Below, in pieces: positions 48,563-58,560 of a stretch of 64,000 nucleotides of DNA. The notes under the pieces were generated by a model. It searched no databases and had not been told where the DNA came from. It was given only the letters and a program-made list of their open reading frames with translations. Numbering within the stretch: the stretch's first letter is position 1; each line of letters opens with the position of its first letter. The position numbers and the translations under genes are program-made. The stretch is from Spodoptera frugiperda (taxonomy: Eukaryota; Arthropoda; Insecta; Lepidoptera; Noctuidae), in assembly GCF_023101765.2 (NCBI RefSeq), contig NC_064227.1, forward strand, positions 3,233,592 to 3,297,591, in the 5' to 3' direction.

Positions 48563-48946
48563 GTAACGTACAATACAAATATCTTATTAAACAGTCTATC
48601 ACATAAAAAAGGTAATAATTAAAAAATATAAATTAATTCCGTAGATTTATAGCACAGACAAACAAACTCACTGGAAACTTAATAAAGACAACATGGACGG
48701 TTTCCATGAAATGATATTATAACAACTAAAGATATGTATCCAAAGAAACTTTAATAGATTCTAAATGGAGCTTTTTTCATTAAAAAAGTTATAAAAACCA
48801 GTCAACCAATCGGTACTCACTTGGGCGATTTTATCATAAAACTAGCTGTTGTCCGCGACTTCGTTCGAGTAGAATACTAACTTCCATCGTTAATGATATG
48901 GTTTTTCATGAAAAACATGTTTCTAAAATAAATTTATCTAATAAAA

Positions 48947-49012
48947 AAATGTTTCAAAAGTGCCTAATTAAGTCTTACTTGAAATAACTGTTTTGTCTTT
49001 GACTTTGATAAA
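48947..49012 (+). mobile_element. LINE-tail-like repeat, 3' fragment
   Basis: GTTTCAAAAGTGCCTAATTA and CTTGAAATAACTGTTTTGTC are followed by TTTGACTTTGATAAAA. It matches the last 65 bp of 42751-42915, as expected for a 5'-truncated retrotransposon copy. Confidence 0.65.
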
Positions 49013-49336
49013 AATAGGAATATTGTGCTTACACCATCTCACCACTACAAATAGCACTAGTATGGGAATTCTCTTAATTTCTTAAAAGTTCTTATAATAG
49101 ACATCGAAGCCGTAGCCCTTTAGTCACAGATCCCCAAATAGGGCAAAACAAAGAACCTTCCAAGTACAGTCCCATTAAAAATCTTGGTTAAAAAATTGAC
49201 ACTTGAGACAATGATTGATTTATACGCCTATTAAAAAGCTATAAGAAGGTGATAATATAACTACGACACACGAAAAAAACAAAACAAAACTGTATACTGT
49301 ATGAATCCATCTATCTATGTATTAAAAAAAAACGTA

Positions 49337-49500
49337 GGTATATTATATGAAACCGGGGCTCCAGCTCAAAGCAGGAGAAGGAACGGGGTGGTTTTTAGTC
49401 AGTAGGTAAGAGTCTGACACTCCCTCCCGGCTCGCCCAAGGCGGGAGAAGTAATTGGATGATTTTCCCCCCTCAAAAAAAAAAAAAGGTATATTATATGA
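49337..49500 (+). mobile_element. Short poly(A)-type retroposon with 14-bp target duplication
   Basis: The element is 49351-49486, flanked by GGTATATTATATGA at 49337-49350 and 49487-49500. It starts AACCGGGGCTCCAGCTC (slightly 5'-truncated relative to 6235), contains AGGAGAAGGAACGGGGTGG and AGTCTGACACTCCCTCCCGG, and ends in an uninterrupted A13 tail directly against the duplication. Poly(A) plus a 14-bp duplication is the footprint of LINE-type target-primed reverse transcription, and it fixes the orientation of the whole family. Confidence 0.92.
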
Positions 49501-49985
49501 CTCTATCTATCTATAAAAAAGGTATTATTAAATAATTCACACCTTCACACAATATTATAGAATACGGACACGAACTATGAAAGAACATAAAGTACAGTCA
49601 GTTGAAACTACAAGTCACAACAATAAAAGTAATAAAATTTTGATTGCTCGCATAATTGTTTTAGTACAGTAGATTGTAAACACTGCGGTGTTAGAACGAT
49701 GTTCGTTGACCATTAACTATGGAGATTCTTTGAATTACATTTAAGAATTCTTGTTTGGATTCCACATTTTTACGCGTTCTTAGCCACTTTTTTCTCTTTA
49801 TCTGGTAAACTTCTAGTGTTTGTAATTAAGGTGTTATAGGTATTGTATTAAGAAATCGTTATTACATTTTGCACCTAATTGTTATTTTCACTGAAGTATC
49901 TGTGTAGCTTTTTATTGCATTTGTGGAAATTACTGTGTTTATCAGTTTTATTGGAGTAAATGTAGCTTAAATCAAACCTTTAATA

Positions 49986-50121
49986 AAAGAGCGTATTCCT
50001 TTTTAAAAGGCCGGCAACGCACCTGTTTCTCCTCTGGTGTTACGGGTGTCCATGGGTGGCGCTGATCGCTTACCATCAGGTGACCAGAATGCTCGTTTGC
50101 CCCCTATTCCATGAAAAAAAT
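49986..50121 (-). repeat. Lepidopteran 'ACCTGATGGTAAGC' repeat, reverse copy
   Basis: The plus strand reads AGCGTATTCCTTTTTAAAAG, GCCGGCAACGCACCTGTTTC and CTTACCATCAGGTGACCAGA, then GCTCGTTTGCCCCCTATTCC. This is the best preserved of its family in the window. An open frame on the minus strand at 50003-50185 lies within it and is not a gene. Confidence 0.7.
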
Positions 50122-50484
50122 AAGCCTTAGTAATTTCCGAGACGAGAAAAATAACAGTTGTAACGTGCCAAAAATGGCGCTTCATCTAAACCGATATCTG
50201 AAGAGTTAGCAAAAAGATTTGGCTGCCAAATCAAGTTCGTATCGAGTGTAGCGACGTCACTAGGCGTCTGCGCGCGCAATTACGTTAGTAAATTACTTCT
50301 CGTCGACGTGTAATTTGTACGTCTGCCACGCCCTCGCGCCGTCTGCCACTAAGTTTTGTGTCTGACTGTACTTACGCTTTCTGAGTGATTTTGAACTTTT
50401 ATTGATATTACTTGGTGATGGACCTTAGTAACTTTACAACTGAGACTGTAGTCTGAATCTAGAATCTGAAACAATTAGATGTAA

Positions 50485-50807
50485 GTACTAGGCAAACTGA
50501 TTGCCTCGGTGGCCTAGTGGTTGCAAGTGCGACTGCTGGGCAAGGGTTCTCGGGTTCGATTCCCGGGTCGGGCGAAGTATTATTGGGCTTTTTTCGGTTT
50601 TTCGAAAATTCTCAGTAGTAACACGGAGTCTGGAAATGTGCCCGGTATAAGGCAATAGGCTCACCACCACTGTGAAAAGTGGGTGTACACAGTGGCACTG
50701 TGAAAAGTGAGTGTACACAGTGGCATTACGTGTCATAATGTGCACCTCTGCCTACCCCTTCGGGGATTAAAGGCGTGACGATATGTATGTATGTGTACTA
50801 GGCAAAC
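50485..50807 (+). mobile_element. tRNA-derived SINE, full length, 13-bp target duplication
   Basis: The element is 50498-50794 (297 bp), flanked by GTACTAGGCAAAC at 50485-50497 and 50795-50807. The head is TGATTGCCTCGGTGGCCTAG then TGGTTGCAAGTGCGACTG (A-box region), the B-box is GGGTTCGATTCCCGGGTCGG, and the body ends GGGGATTAAAGGCGTGACG with a (TATG)n tail. It also carries an internal 28-bp tandem duplication at 50669-50724. This is the reference copy for all related SINE entries. The chance frame at 50488-50745 (minus) lies inside it. Confidence 0.93.
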
Positions 50808-51436
50808 ATAAAATTATTACGTTTAATAATACAATTAAGATTGTCTTTAAAAATGGCAGCCAAAGGAAATGGCTACATTAGTTTTATATCAAAACCACTA
50901 GACCGTTTATAGTGTTTCCAGGAAATGTCGTAATTGAAGAATTATATGATTACGACTTACGCCGCAGAGATAAGCACAGGTTTGCCTAAGCACGCAGCTT
51001 TTGCTTGCTGTAACGTAACGTACCTATATCAAAATTAAAAGCAAAATGTAGATAGACTCTGTGTTAAGAATCTTTTAAAAATTTTGCATTACATTTGTAC
51101 TTTTACTCTTGATGATAATAATGGTTTCGTTAAAACTGCTAGCAGAAGGCTGGTCGCAGATGACTATTTTAATTAAAAATTACAAGCAATGACCACAAAT
51201 ATCTATATTCTCAAGACAATGTAATAATAAATGGTGGACCATTATCAAATAAACTTTAAAAAAAAAATGTTCAAGAATAGTTGAAAATATCAAAACGTTT
51301 TCCATATTATCAACTATATACTGACGCTCTACTGTCCTCTGACTGAACCTCTAACTGACCCTCTGGTCAGTAGTTACACTTTTAACCACTAAACCAACTA
51401 TTTTCTCAATTAATAACAAATATTCTTTGATTGCAG

Positions 51437-51537
51437 GTAAATTCGAGCCGCATCCAGCAACAGGATTCAACATGGGTTACCTTATGGCGCCGTACCCTTA
51501 CCCCAATGGGGGGGCGCATCCCCTACCCGTCTCTATG
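51437..51537 (+). CDS. pan: Internal exon of pangolin (TCF/LEF transcription factor)
   Basis: This is a 101-bp internal exon with acceptor TTGCAG at 51431-51436 and donor GTAAGT at 51538. Together with the last base of the 34607-34670 exon it encodes 34 residues and ends exactly on a codon (ATG), so the downstream junction is phase 0. The translation contains GKFEPHPATGFNMGYL and then MAPYPYPNGG and HPLPVSM. The Drosophila protein, from memory, has FNMGYLVSPYSY and LPVTM at the same place, which makes Pangolin a firm call. Codons are richer in GC than the surrounding intron. The segment is Pro/Tyr-rich and probably disordered, in the region between the Armadillo-binding domain and the HMG box associated with co-repressor contact in TCF proteins. 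Alternative splicing of this pair cannot be judged from sequence, but skipping only one of them would shift the frame. Confidence 0.92.
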
Positions 51538-51581
51538 GTAAGTCTTTACTTTATATACATAATACCTATGTTAAGTACTAA

Positions 51582-51705
51582 CTTTTGCTAACGGTCTCAC
51601 CATACGGCAGCGTTCCCAGGTTAAATACTATATACGTTATATACGTTCAGTAGTTTCAGAGTGATTAACAGAAACCTAACAAAATTTTCTCATTTATAAT
51701 TTTAT
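51582..51705 (+). mobile_element. Degraded old retroposon just after the pangolin donor
   Basis: TTTTGCTAACGGTCTCACCA, CGTTCAGTAGTTTCAGAGTG and a 3' end CTCATTTATAATTTTATTAC match, with internal deletions, the family at 30772-30945. It begins only about 45 bp downstream of the exon end at 51537. Confidence 0.55.
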
Positions 51706-51707
51706 TA

Positions 51708-51838
51708 CTGTGATCTAGCTACTTCAAGTGATATCTATCAAAATCAGTTCAGTAGTGATTTTTTTTCCTGTCATTAAAGAATGACAAATATACATTCTCA
51801 CAAACTTTCACATTTCAATATAATATAAGTAGGATATA
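51708..51838 (+). mobile_element. Second degraded retroposon copy, adjacent
   Basis: TGATCTAGCTACTTCAAGTG, ATCAAAATCAGTTCAGTAGT and an end TTCAATATAATATAAGTAGG continue the same family directly after the preceding copy, giving a head-to-tail pair. Confidence 0.5.
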
Positions 51839-51867
51839 AAATATTCCAATTTGCCCACTATCTCACC

Positions 51868-51965
51868 TGATGGTAAGCAATGATACAGCCTACGATGCAA
51901 CACGCCTACATAAGCAACCTATTCACTCGGGCCTTGAAGACACCCAGGTCCCTACCCTACCGTAC
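51868..51965 (+). repeat. Lepidopteran dispersed repeat
   Basis: CACCTGATGGTAAGCAATGA, CAGCCTACGATGCAACACGC, AACCTATTCACTCGGGCCTT and GAAGACACCCAGGTCC. The first 18 bp are shared with the other 'ACCTGATGGTAAGC' repeats, the rest is different, so this is a sister family. Confidence 0.6.
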
Positions 51966-52272
51966 CCCTACTCTTAACGATTTTGCATTTTGTAAATCGT
52001 TTTAGTTGAATGCTAAACTCTCCCCCTGTTTTAACGATTGATGGGGATCTTTTTTTTAATCTTTTTTTTTTGATGAATCAAGAGCTCTTTTTTTTTGTTT
52101 TTGGCGGGGAATGAAAGGGAAAATGAGGAATGTGTTTCTTTTTTTTTCTTATAATTGTTGGTTGGAAGCAGTTTTGTGTGTTTGTTTAGATATAATATTC
52201 GTATTGTTGTAGATTAATGATAATTGAGAGTGGTTAGTATTGTAGCTTCTCCACATTGATAAAAAAACAACA

Positions 52273-52397
52273 TTAACTGCCGCACTCAGAGACATGTAAT
52301 GATTACTTAAACTATTCCTTAGTAACAATTTTGTATCGAAAACAATTGCTAAGGACTGGGTTAAGTAACCGTTAAATGACTCTGAGTACGTCGGTAA
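52273..52397. mobile_element. Foldback element with TTAA-type ends, short copy
   Basis: The left end is TTAACTGCCGCACTCAGAGA (52273-52292). The right end, reversed, reads TTACCGACGTACTCAGAGTC. Arms of about 60 bp pair almost throughout (for example ATTCCTTAGTAACAATT against AATTGCTAAGGACTG), so the 125-bp element is essentially one imperfect hairpin. Same family as 42160-42481. Confidence 0.75.
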
Positions 52398-52607
52398 GTT
52401 ATTTAACTCTTCTTAGCGCCTGTTTCACCACATTCATATAAGTGCCCGATAAACTTATTTGACAGATAGTGCATACAAATTACGTTCTTAATTCAAAGTT
52501 ATCTGATACTTAGCGGCTACCCAGACATTGTGAAACAAGTCCTTAATCAAATAAATGTATTCTATTCAAACGAAATTAAAAATAATAACGTGACGTCAGT
52601 CAATACG

Positions 52608-52687
52608 TTAACCGATACGTCGGACACTTATGACGGACGCTTAGCGGAACATCTGATTCCAATGAACAGTTTTCCTTCGGCAGTTAA
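52608..52687 (+). repeat. TTAA-bounded 80-bp mini-element
   Basis: TTAA at 52608-52611 and 52684-52687 enclose CCGATACGTCGGACACTTAT, GACGGACGCTTAGCGGAACA and TTTTCCTTCGGCAG. Closely related to 10433-10511. It lies inside a 67-codon chance frame (52530-52733). Confidence 0.65.
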
Positions 52688-52869
52688 TGCTTTAAAAAGT
52701 TTACAAAACTACAGAATCCAGAACTATACTTAAATATGGACCTGTATGTATGTATGTGCGCGTAATAATACAAAACCACGTATATTTACACAATCTTCCA
52801 CTAACAAACAGAGTAATGGTCTTCCGAAACGTAGCTAATGTCTGTGATACTATTTTTATTGAATAATTT

Positions 52870-52985
52870 CCTCGTAATAACCACACCACGTGTTCAGCTG
52901 GAATCGAACCCGGGACGCGCCGGAAACGGTAACACAAACAGTTTTTATTTCTGACTGCATCCTGCTTTCGGACCGCACTGTACAC
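52870..52985 (-). mobile_element. Possible SINE relic of another family
   Basis: The minus strand contains GTTTGTGTTACCGTTTCCGG, GCGTCCCGGGTTCGATTCCA (B-box) and CACGTGGTGTGGTTATTACG. Head and B-box spacing fit a pol III promoter, but the body is unlike the 50498 family. No duplication found. Confidence 0.4.
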
Positions 52986-53480
52986 TGGAAGAAATTATTT
53001 CCATTTTAATTATACATTCATATCTTATTTTAGTTGGTCCGTTTGTTTTTTAATACCTGAATAAATTCATATAACTTCATTATTACATTTCATATTACTA
53101 TTACAGTATACAGGCTTCAGTCTGTTCCGTATACAGCAATAAACTCACCCTCTAAAACATCTCTGCTTACACCCATACACCCCTATCGTCTGTCAACCCC
53201 TTTATGAGCAAAAGTATGCCAATTATTTTGATCAAGAGCTTTGACTATAACTTGACACATTGACAGGTGTCATTCCGAAATGTACTACTGAATTCATAGT
53301 CTGGAAGTTATGCGCTTTCTTGCGATGTTTTATTTCATACAGCAAAATATAGATACAATACAAACATTAAACAATCTTAACAAAAAATATCCACAAGTAA
53401 AGCAAGCGTAAATCGCAGTTTTGCAATCGCAATTTCGCAAAAAAACAAAAAGAAAAATATTCATACACAGTAATCCCTCT
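52986..53480. other. Intronic sequence, no gene seen
   Basis: AT-rich sequence without recognisable elements. Confidence 0.5.
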
Positions 53481-53519
53481 GCGAAGAATTTATTTGAATC
53501 TCGAATGACCGAATGAGAA

Positions 53520-53935
53520 GATTTAAAAATCGTACGTAGAACGTCGGGCGTCGTACGTCAATATCGTTCAATACCTAGGGCTAGTACGCATGCACGGGCG
53601 CGCCATTCAAATCCTTTGGAACGCGGTAAGAAACGAAAAAAGAATCCGCCGCGAAAATATGAAACTCGAAACGCAACAGGTGGACATACGACCGTCTCAT
53701 TCTTTTCTATGAGATTTTAAGTTTCGTCTCTGTTGTACGGAAGCCGCCCCTACAGTCGCCGCCCCCGCTCTGGGGCGGGAAATTTAAATGAAGGAGGGGT
53801 AGGGATGGAAATGCTTTTCTTTTTGCTCGCGGGGTGTATTTTAGGGCTTTTGTCTGGGTGAATGCGGCCAGCAATTTCGGGGTCGCTTGCGTTCGTTCCG
53901 TCTCGGGATTTGAAAATCGAATATTTTATTTTTTA
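53520..53935. promoter_or_regulatory. GC-rich block, candidate regulatory region or internal promoter
   Basis: About 400 bp of CpG-containing DNA stands out from the AT-rich intron, 2 kb after the second exon. It contains GGGCGCGCCATTCAAATCC, two E2F-like sites (CCGCGAAAA at about 53649 and GGCGGGAAA at 53774-53782) and GCCGCCCC stretches. No repeat relationship was noticed. TCF genes in other animals use internal promoters to make forms lacking the beta-catenin-binding domain; whether this is one is an inference. Confidence 0.35.
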
Positions 53936-54756
53936 AATTGAATTTAAACGTTCGTTTATTGGACGTGTTTGAATGAGGAGGTATTTAAAACAAAATGAAT
54001 GAACGAATGAATGAATACGTTTTACTTCAAAGATTTTAAGCGAGGCTGGAGCGAATATAATGTTGATGTTTTTAATCTATTTTTGCATCTTTCGCCTTCC
54101 TATTAAGATAACGCAAATGTGCTTAAGTTTAGTATTACTGTCACGTTTGTACAAAAATGAGACATTATCGTGTTATCAGTTAGTGGGCATCCATGGCTAA
54201 ATAAGGCTTTTGTTAATAGAACCTCACAAGCGGATTTCCTAGTGCCCGGTTCGGCACGGCGATTCCTGCTATCATTAGAGAATACTTATAATTTCAGTTT
54301 AATACGTTTTCACGTGAGTTTTTTTTAAATAAAATATCCAAATTAAAAACAAACTTCTGTTATAGTAACATATGTTTAGTTTGTATACTTTACTCTTAAA
54401 AAAACTCTCCGATATCGAACAATATAGCGTCGAAATGAAACTCAGATCAAAAGCAACAATTAGTAAGACCCGCAAACCTCCGCACAGATATCGAAACCGC
54501 GTTACATTTTACAGCTGCGAATCGCCCAACAAATTAATGAATCCATATCATATATCCCTATTATTGTCGGTAAATTAATGGTTTTAATACAAATAATGTA
54601 TTTAAGTGAGTGAAGTGATCGGCCATGGAATGATAATTTATTTGTACTTGAGTGTCATCTATTAATTTAATGCAATGGGCAAATGAATGGGGGTATTGGG
54701 AAAATTGGTGTTATTGAGAATTTAAGGTTAATGTAGCTTTGTAGTTTGATGTTGTT
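53936..54756. other. Intronic sequence, no gene seen
   Basis: AT-rich. A short GAAT-type microsatellite (ATGAATGAACGAATGAATGA) lies at about 53995-54016. Confidence 0.5.
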
Positions 54757-54862
54757 TTTGTATGGTATAACGAGCAGACGGATCACCTGATGGTAAGCAA
54801 TCGCTGCCGCCTATGGACACCCGAAACACCAGAGGCGTTACAAGTGCGTTGCCGGTTTTGGG
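54757..54862 (+). repeat. Lepidopteran 'ACCTGATGGTAAGC' repeat
   Basis: TTGTATGGTATAACGAGCAG, ACGGATCACCTGATGGTAAG, CAATCGCTGCCGCCTATGGA, AACACCAGAGGCGTTACAAG and TGCGTTGCCGGTTTT. Full core in sense orientation. Confidence 0.7.
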
Positions 54863-55490
54863 GGTTAGGAATTTAAGGGTTGTTGGGGAATCGGGGATTG
54901 GGAAAAGGGGTTATTGGGCCTTCGGTAGTTTTACTCACAAAACGCAAGCGTTGTTTCACGTCGGTTTTCTGTGAGGCAGTGGTATCACTTCGGTCGAGCC
55001 GGCCCATTCGTGCCGAAACATGGCTCTCCCACACTTGTCTTGGTTATAATTCCCACAGTCAACCCGTTAAACCGTTTTCGTAGTTCCCGGGTCAGACAAA
55101 GTATCATATTGAAAGTTTAACGTTTCCTGGCTCAGGGATCGATCCTAATCCTTTACATAATTGTATCAACATTGGAAAACAAAGAATAAGTGTCTAATTA
55201 CCATCTTATTTGTCATACTGTACGCCATCATAAATCCCGTGACAAGTTAGTTTCTAAATATAGATCACCCCTATCCCTTCCGGTGTATGTTGCGCATACG
55301 CATTCGACAGACAAACAGACGGAATATTTGTTAGTTAGTTTGTAGTCCAAATAGATCGGTTACAGCATATTATGTTAGTCAGGGGGGTAAGCACATTAAC
55401 AAGCAGAAGTTGATCCTTTGGAAAACAGAACATGAAATAAGAAATAAAGAATAATTTCTTATTCATAGGTATTTACGTGACTGATGTGTA
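54863..55490. other. Intronic sequence, possible SINE debris
   Basis: At about 55080-55125 TAGTTCCCGGGTCAGACAAA and TATCATATTGAAAG resemble a decayed part of a SINE body. The rest is unremarkable. Confidence 0.35.
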
Positions 55491-55702
55491 TTTGGGGGCA
55501 AAAAAGCAGATGGATCATCTGATGGTAAGCAATATATGGCATACCGAGCTGTGGACTACCTAGCAGGTTACCGGGGCTCCGGATCGAAAAGCAGGGGTAG
55601 GAACGGGATGGTTTATAGTCAGTAAGAGTCTGACACTCCCTCTCGTCTCGCACAAGATGAGAGAAGTCATTAGATGATTATCCCCACTTAAAAAAAAAAA
55701 AC
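55490..55702 (+). mobile_element. Short poly(A)-type retroposon next to a repeat fragment
   Basis: A fragment GGGGGCAAAAAAGCAGATGG then ATCATCTGATGGTAAGCAAT (about 55493-55535; the 'ACCTGATGGTAAGC' family) directly precedes a near-full-length copy of the short retroposon (from about 55545: GAGCTGTGGACTACCTAGCA, GGTTACCGGGGCTCCGGATC, AGTCTGACACTCCCTCTCGT) that ends in an A-run at about 55690-55701. Minus-strand frames across it are not genes. Confidence 0.75.
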
Positions 55703-56662
55703 GATCTACAGCAGACATGGAAATAATTACTGGAATATAGTTATTTCTACTACAAACAATACGAAGCTCCCATAAAACATAAATAAACACACAAACAGAC
55801 AAGTTATCAGTAGAATTTAGTGCTAGTACGGGACTATCATCACGACTTATCGCGAACACGTCCCAGCGGCGTGAGCAGACAGTCACCTAACCGAGATAGT
55901 TTGGACGTGGACTGTACACGTGGAAGGCTGGGATAACGGGTGTTTGGTTTCCGTGTTGGGCTAAAGTTTCCTGAGGCTTTTTAGAAAACTCCTTTTTTAT
56001 GCTCTTGTAGGTTTAAGTCCCATGTGGTATAGTTTTGCTAGATACGAAATTGTAAATTTGTTGTATGTTATCTAGTCTGACTGTCAGAGCTATCTCATCC
56101 AGGTTCAGTTTGATACTGTGGATGTGTAGTGAGGCGTGTCTAGTTTGGTTACTTACGGACACCACGGTGTCGCGACTGGTGTCCCGGTGAAATATAGTCC
56201 TAAAAGCAACTTTTATGTCCCAATAATTATAAATTAAAAAGAGACAATGAACACTAACAATATTAAATAAATATTGTAACACGATTACAACATCTTTACG
56301 ATGTTCAATTGATATTGTATCAGTGGTGCTTATTGTACCAAGTGTATCAATTTAAGGGGTTACAACGCATGCAGGGTTAAGTGGTAGCAGTCAATCAATA
56401 TTATTATGTCAATTCAATCAGTTAACAATTCAGTGTCGGTTTGTTGGATGTTGGTTTTTTGATGTACATTTTACATTTGGAATATACCAATATGAGCACT
56501 AAACCTAAGTATGCTTATTATTTTACAAAAAGATGGAGGTGTTATACTCAAAATGTCTTAATTTTATGCAAACTTCGCTGTTATAGCTATGTTTGAAATT
56601 AGTGAGTCGATAGGTGGTTTTACTTTGGGTTTGATTGACTATAGAGTAAAACTAAAGACTAC
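55703..56662. other. Intronic sequence, no gene seen
   Basis: Mixed composition without recognisable elements. The minus-strand frame at 56013-56282 is not recognisable as a protein family. Confidence 0.5.
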
Positions 56663-56879
56663 TCGATGTTAGCACACACACACACAACGTCACGCCTTTT
56701 ATCCCCGAAGGGGTAGGCAGGTGCACATTACGGCACGTAATGCCGCTATACAATGTACACCCACTTTTCACCATTTTGTGTTAAAGTCCCATGTAATAGG
56801 GGGTGAGCCTATTGCCATATCCTGACATAATTCCAGACTCCGTGCTACCACTGAGAAATTTTTTTTTCGATGTTAGCAC
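56663..56879 (-). mobile_element. 5'-truncated SINE with 13-bp target duplication
   Basis: The element is 56676-56866, flanked by TCGATGTTAGCAC at 56663-56675 and 56867-56879. It contains only the 3' body (minus strand: CTCAGTGGTAGCACGGAGTC through GGGGATAAAAGGCGTGACG and a CA/TG-type tail). The tRNA-like promoter head is missing, and the duplication borders the truncation point, so the copy was truncated when it inserted. Confidence 0.88.
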
Positions 56880-58540
56880 TAGCTATAAATCTAAGTTAGA
56901 TAATCATCTCTAAACATTAGAACACATCCAACATGGAGATGAAAAAGACGAAAACATCAACTATGAAAGGGATTATCCTATACTTTCCTACATACATATT
57001 TATACCACCGACTACGCCTGCCTACCCAACTGTATATAACGCGGCAATCGATGAAGAGTGAACCCTCAGCCATAACCGCGTGGTTCCGTCGGATTTCCTT
57101 CATCAATGTACCCATAAGACCATTAAAAAGAACATCCCGGACCCCAATTCGTCTCCGATACCTTCCATAATTCCGCCCAGGAAAATCATTACACACGCCC
57201 CGCTAATTCGGCTTTCGAGAGCCCACCCGCACCCCCTCTGCCCACCCCACCCACGCTGCATCTCATTTTCAAATACTACACTAAGACCCGATTTCTATAC
57301 ACCCGATCAGTTGCAAGCCGAACGAATATAAACTCTATATCTTACCGCCAAAGTGCATATTCCTCAAATAAGAAGACAAAAGTAGTCACGCCAATTGTAA
57401 CTTTGTTGACTGGGCGCTAGAGTTAGAATTTCTTTGTGTTTTCTTGGTTACGTGTGTGGGGATTTGGGCCGTATCGGGCCGGTGGGATGGGGAGCGTTTT
57501 CCACTGAATAATAGAGGGGAGATTTCCTCTTATTTTTTCGTGAATTTTTTATTTAAGAAAAGGATAAGATTTTAATGTGGGCGCTCCATGCTTTTATTAC
57601 TCCGATTGTGAGATATGTCGCTATTGTTGGGAGACTTGATGCGTATGGGGTTTCTGCTTAAAGTATTTTGTATGGAGAGGGCCGAGAGGGCCGAGGTATC
57701 TTCAACGACTTTTCGCTTGATATACTCTAGCAGTTTTTTATCCGCTGCCATTTTGTTTAGGCCTCGCTTGGCTATTGTGTTTCATTGTATCATGGATTCC
57801 CGTTGTGTGTGGCTATAATCTGTTGGTACTTGCCCTAGATTTTCTTTAGTTGCTGAGTGGGATACTCCTGTTGAATGTTGTACGTAAGTACACTACACTA
57901 GCCACTATTGGCCACTTATACTGACCCTTAGTCAAACTTATATCTACATAAAAGCTTTAATAAATAATTTCAAGCTCCATGACTCACTAAGAACGTCCAA
58001 ACACTGAAAGAACTATGAAGCTTACTTAGGTTTTGAAAAATTCTTACCCAATTATCGTCACTGAAACTCTGATCACACGGATATTAGTTTCAAATAAAAT
58101 AGTAATGCTATTATAATACACTGTCCAACCAATATATCACATAGTGTCTAAATCACTATTAAGTATGCTAACCACAAAGACTAGCCGGAAACTTGGATCA
58201 TTCTTCCATGGCCTGCCCTTGAACCTAACTCCATTCATAATATATAGGCTTAAAACTAAATAAGACTAAACTTACCTGCGAATTTAGTTTCAAAGTTAGA
58301 CGTCAGATGTTTTCGCGATTAGTCAACTAATCAATCATAATTATATCTCCTGAAAGAATTCAGAACATCATAATCTTAAGTTATATTCAACTGTATTTAT
58401 TTGTATCACAAAATCTTGAGTCCCAATTTAACTCGAAACTAGTAGAGCCTTTCTCGATTGTATATATATACTGCTCTCCTCTAATAATCCCACATACATA
58501 CATCACAACCGGATTTCCTTCCTACTAATTAAATTAAATC
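56880..58540. other. Intronic sequence, partly GC-rich, no gene seen
   Basis: 57030-57330 is C-rich on the plus strand (CACCCGCACCCCCTCTGCCC) and 57400-57530 G-rich; both look single-copy. Open frames 57080-57331 and 57615-57818 have biased composition but no motif. The remainder is AT-rich. Confidence 0.45.
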
Positions 58541-58560
58541 AATAAAAATACATGACGTCA

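Larger units (their letters stand above)
34671..51436 (+). other. pan: Intron of pangolin between the two recognised exons
   Basis: The intron is 16,766 bp, begins GTGAGT and ends TTGCAG. It splits a Gly codon after its first base (phase 1). It holds two tRNA-derived SINEs or SINE relics with clear footprints, three short poly(A) retroposons, a foldback element and an ATCGAT cluster, each listed separately. A small unrecognised cassette exon inside it is possible. Confidence 0.85.

Noticed and set aside
50518..50580. Possible tRNA gene (good A-box and B-box)
   Set aside because: The tRNA-like part continues into a SINE body with tail and 13-bp target duplication, and the related copies share the whole unit.
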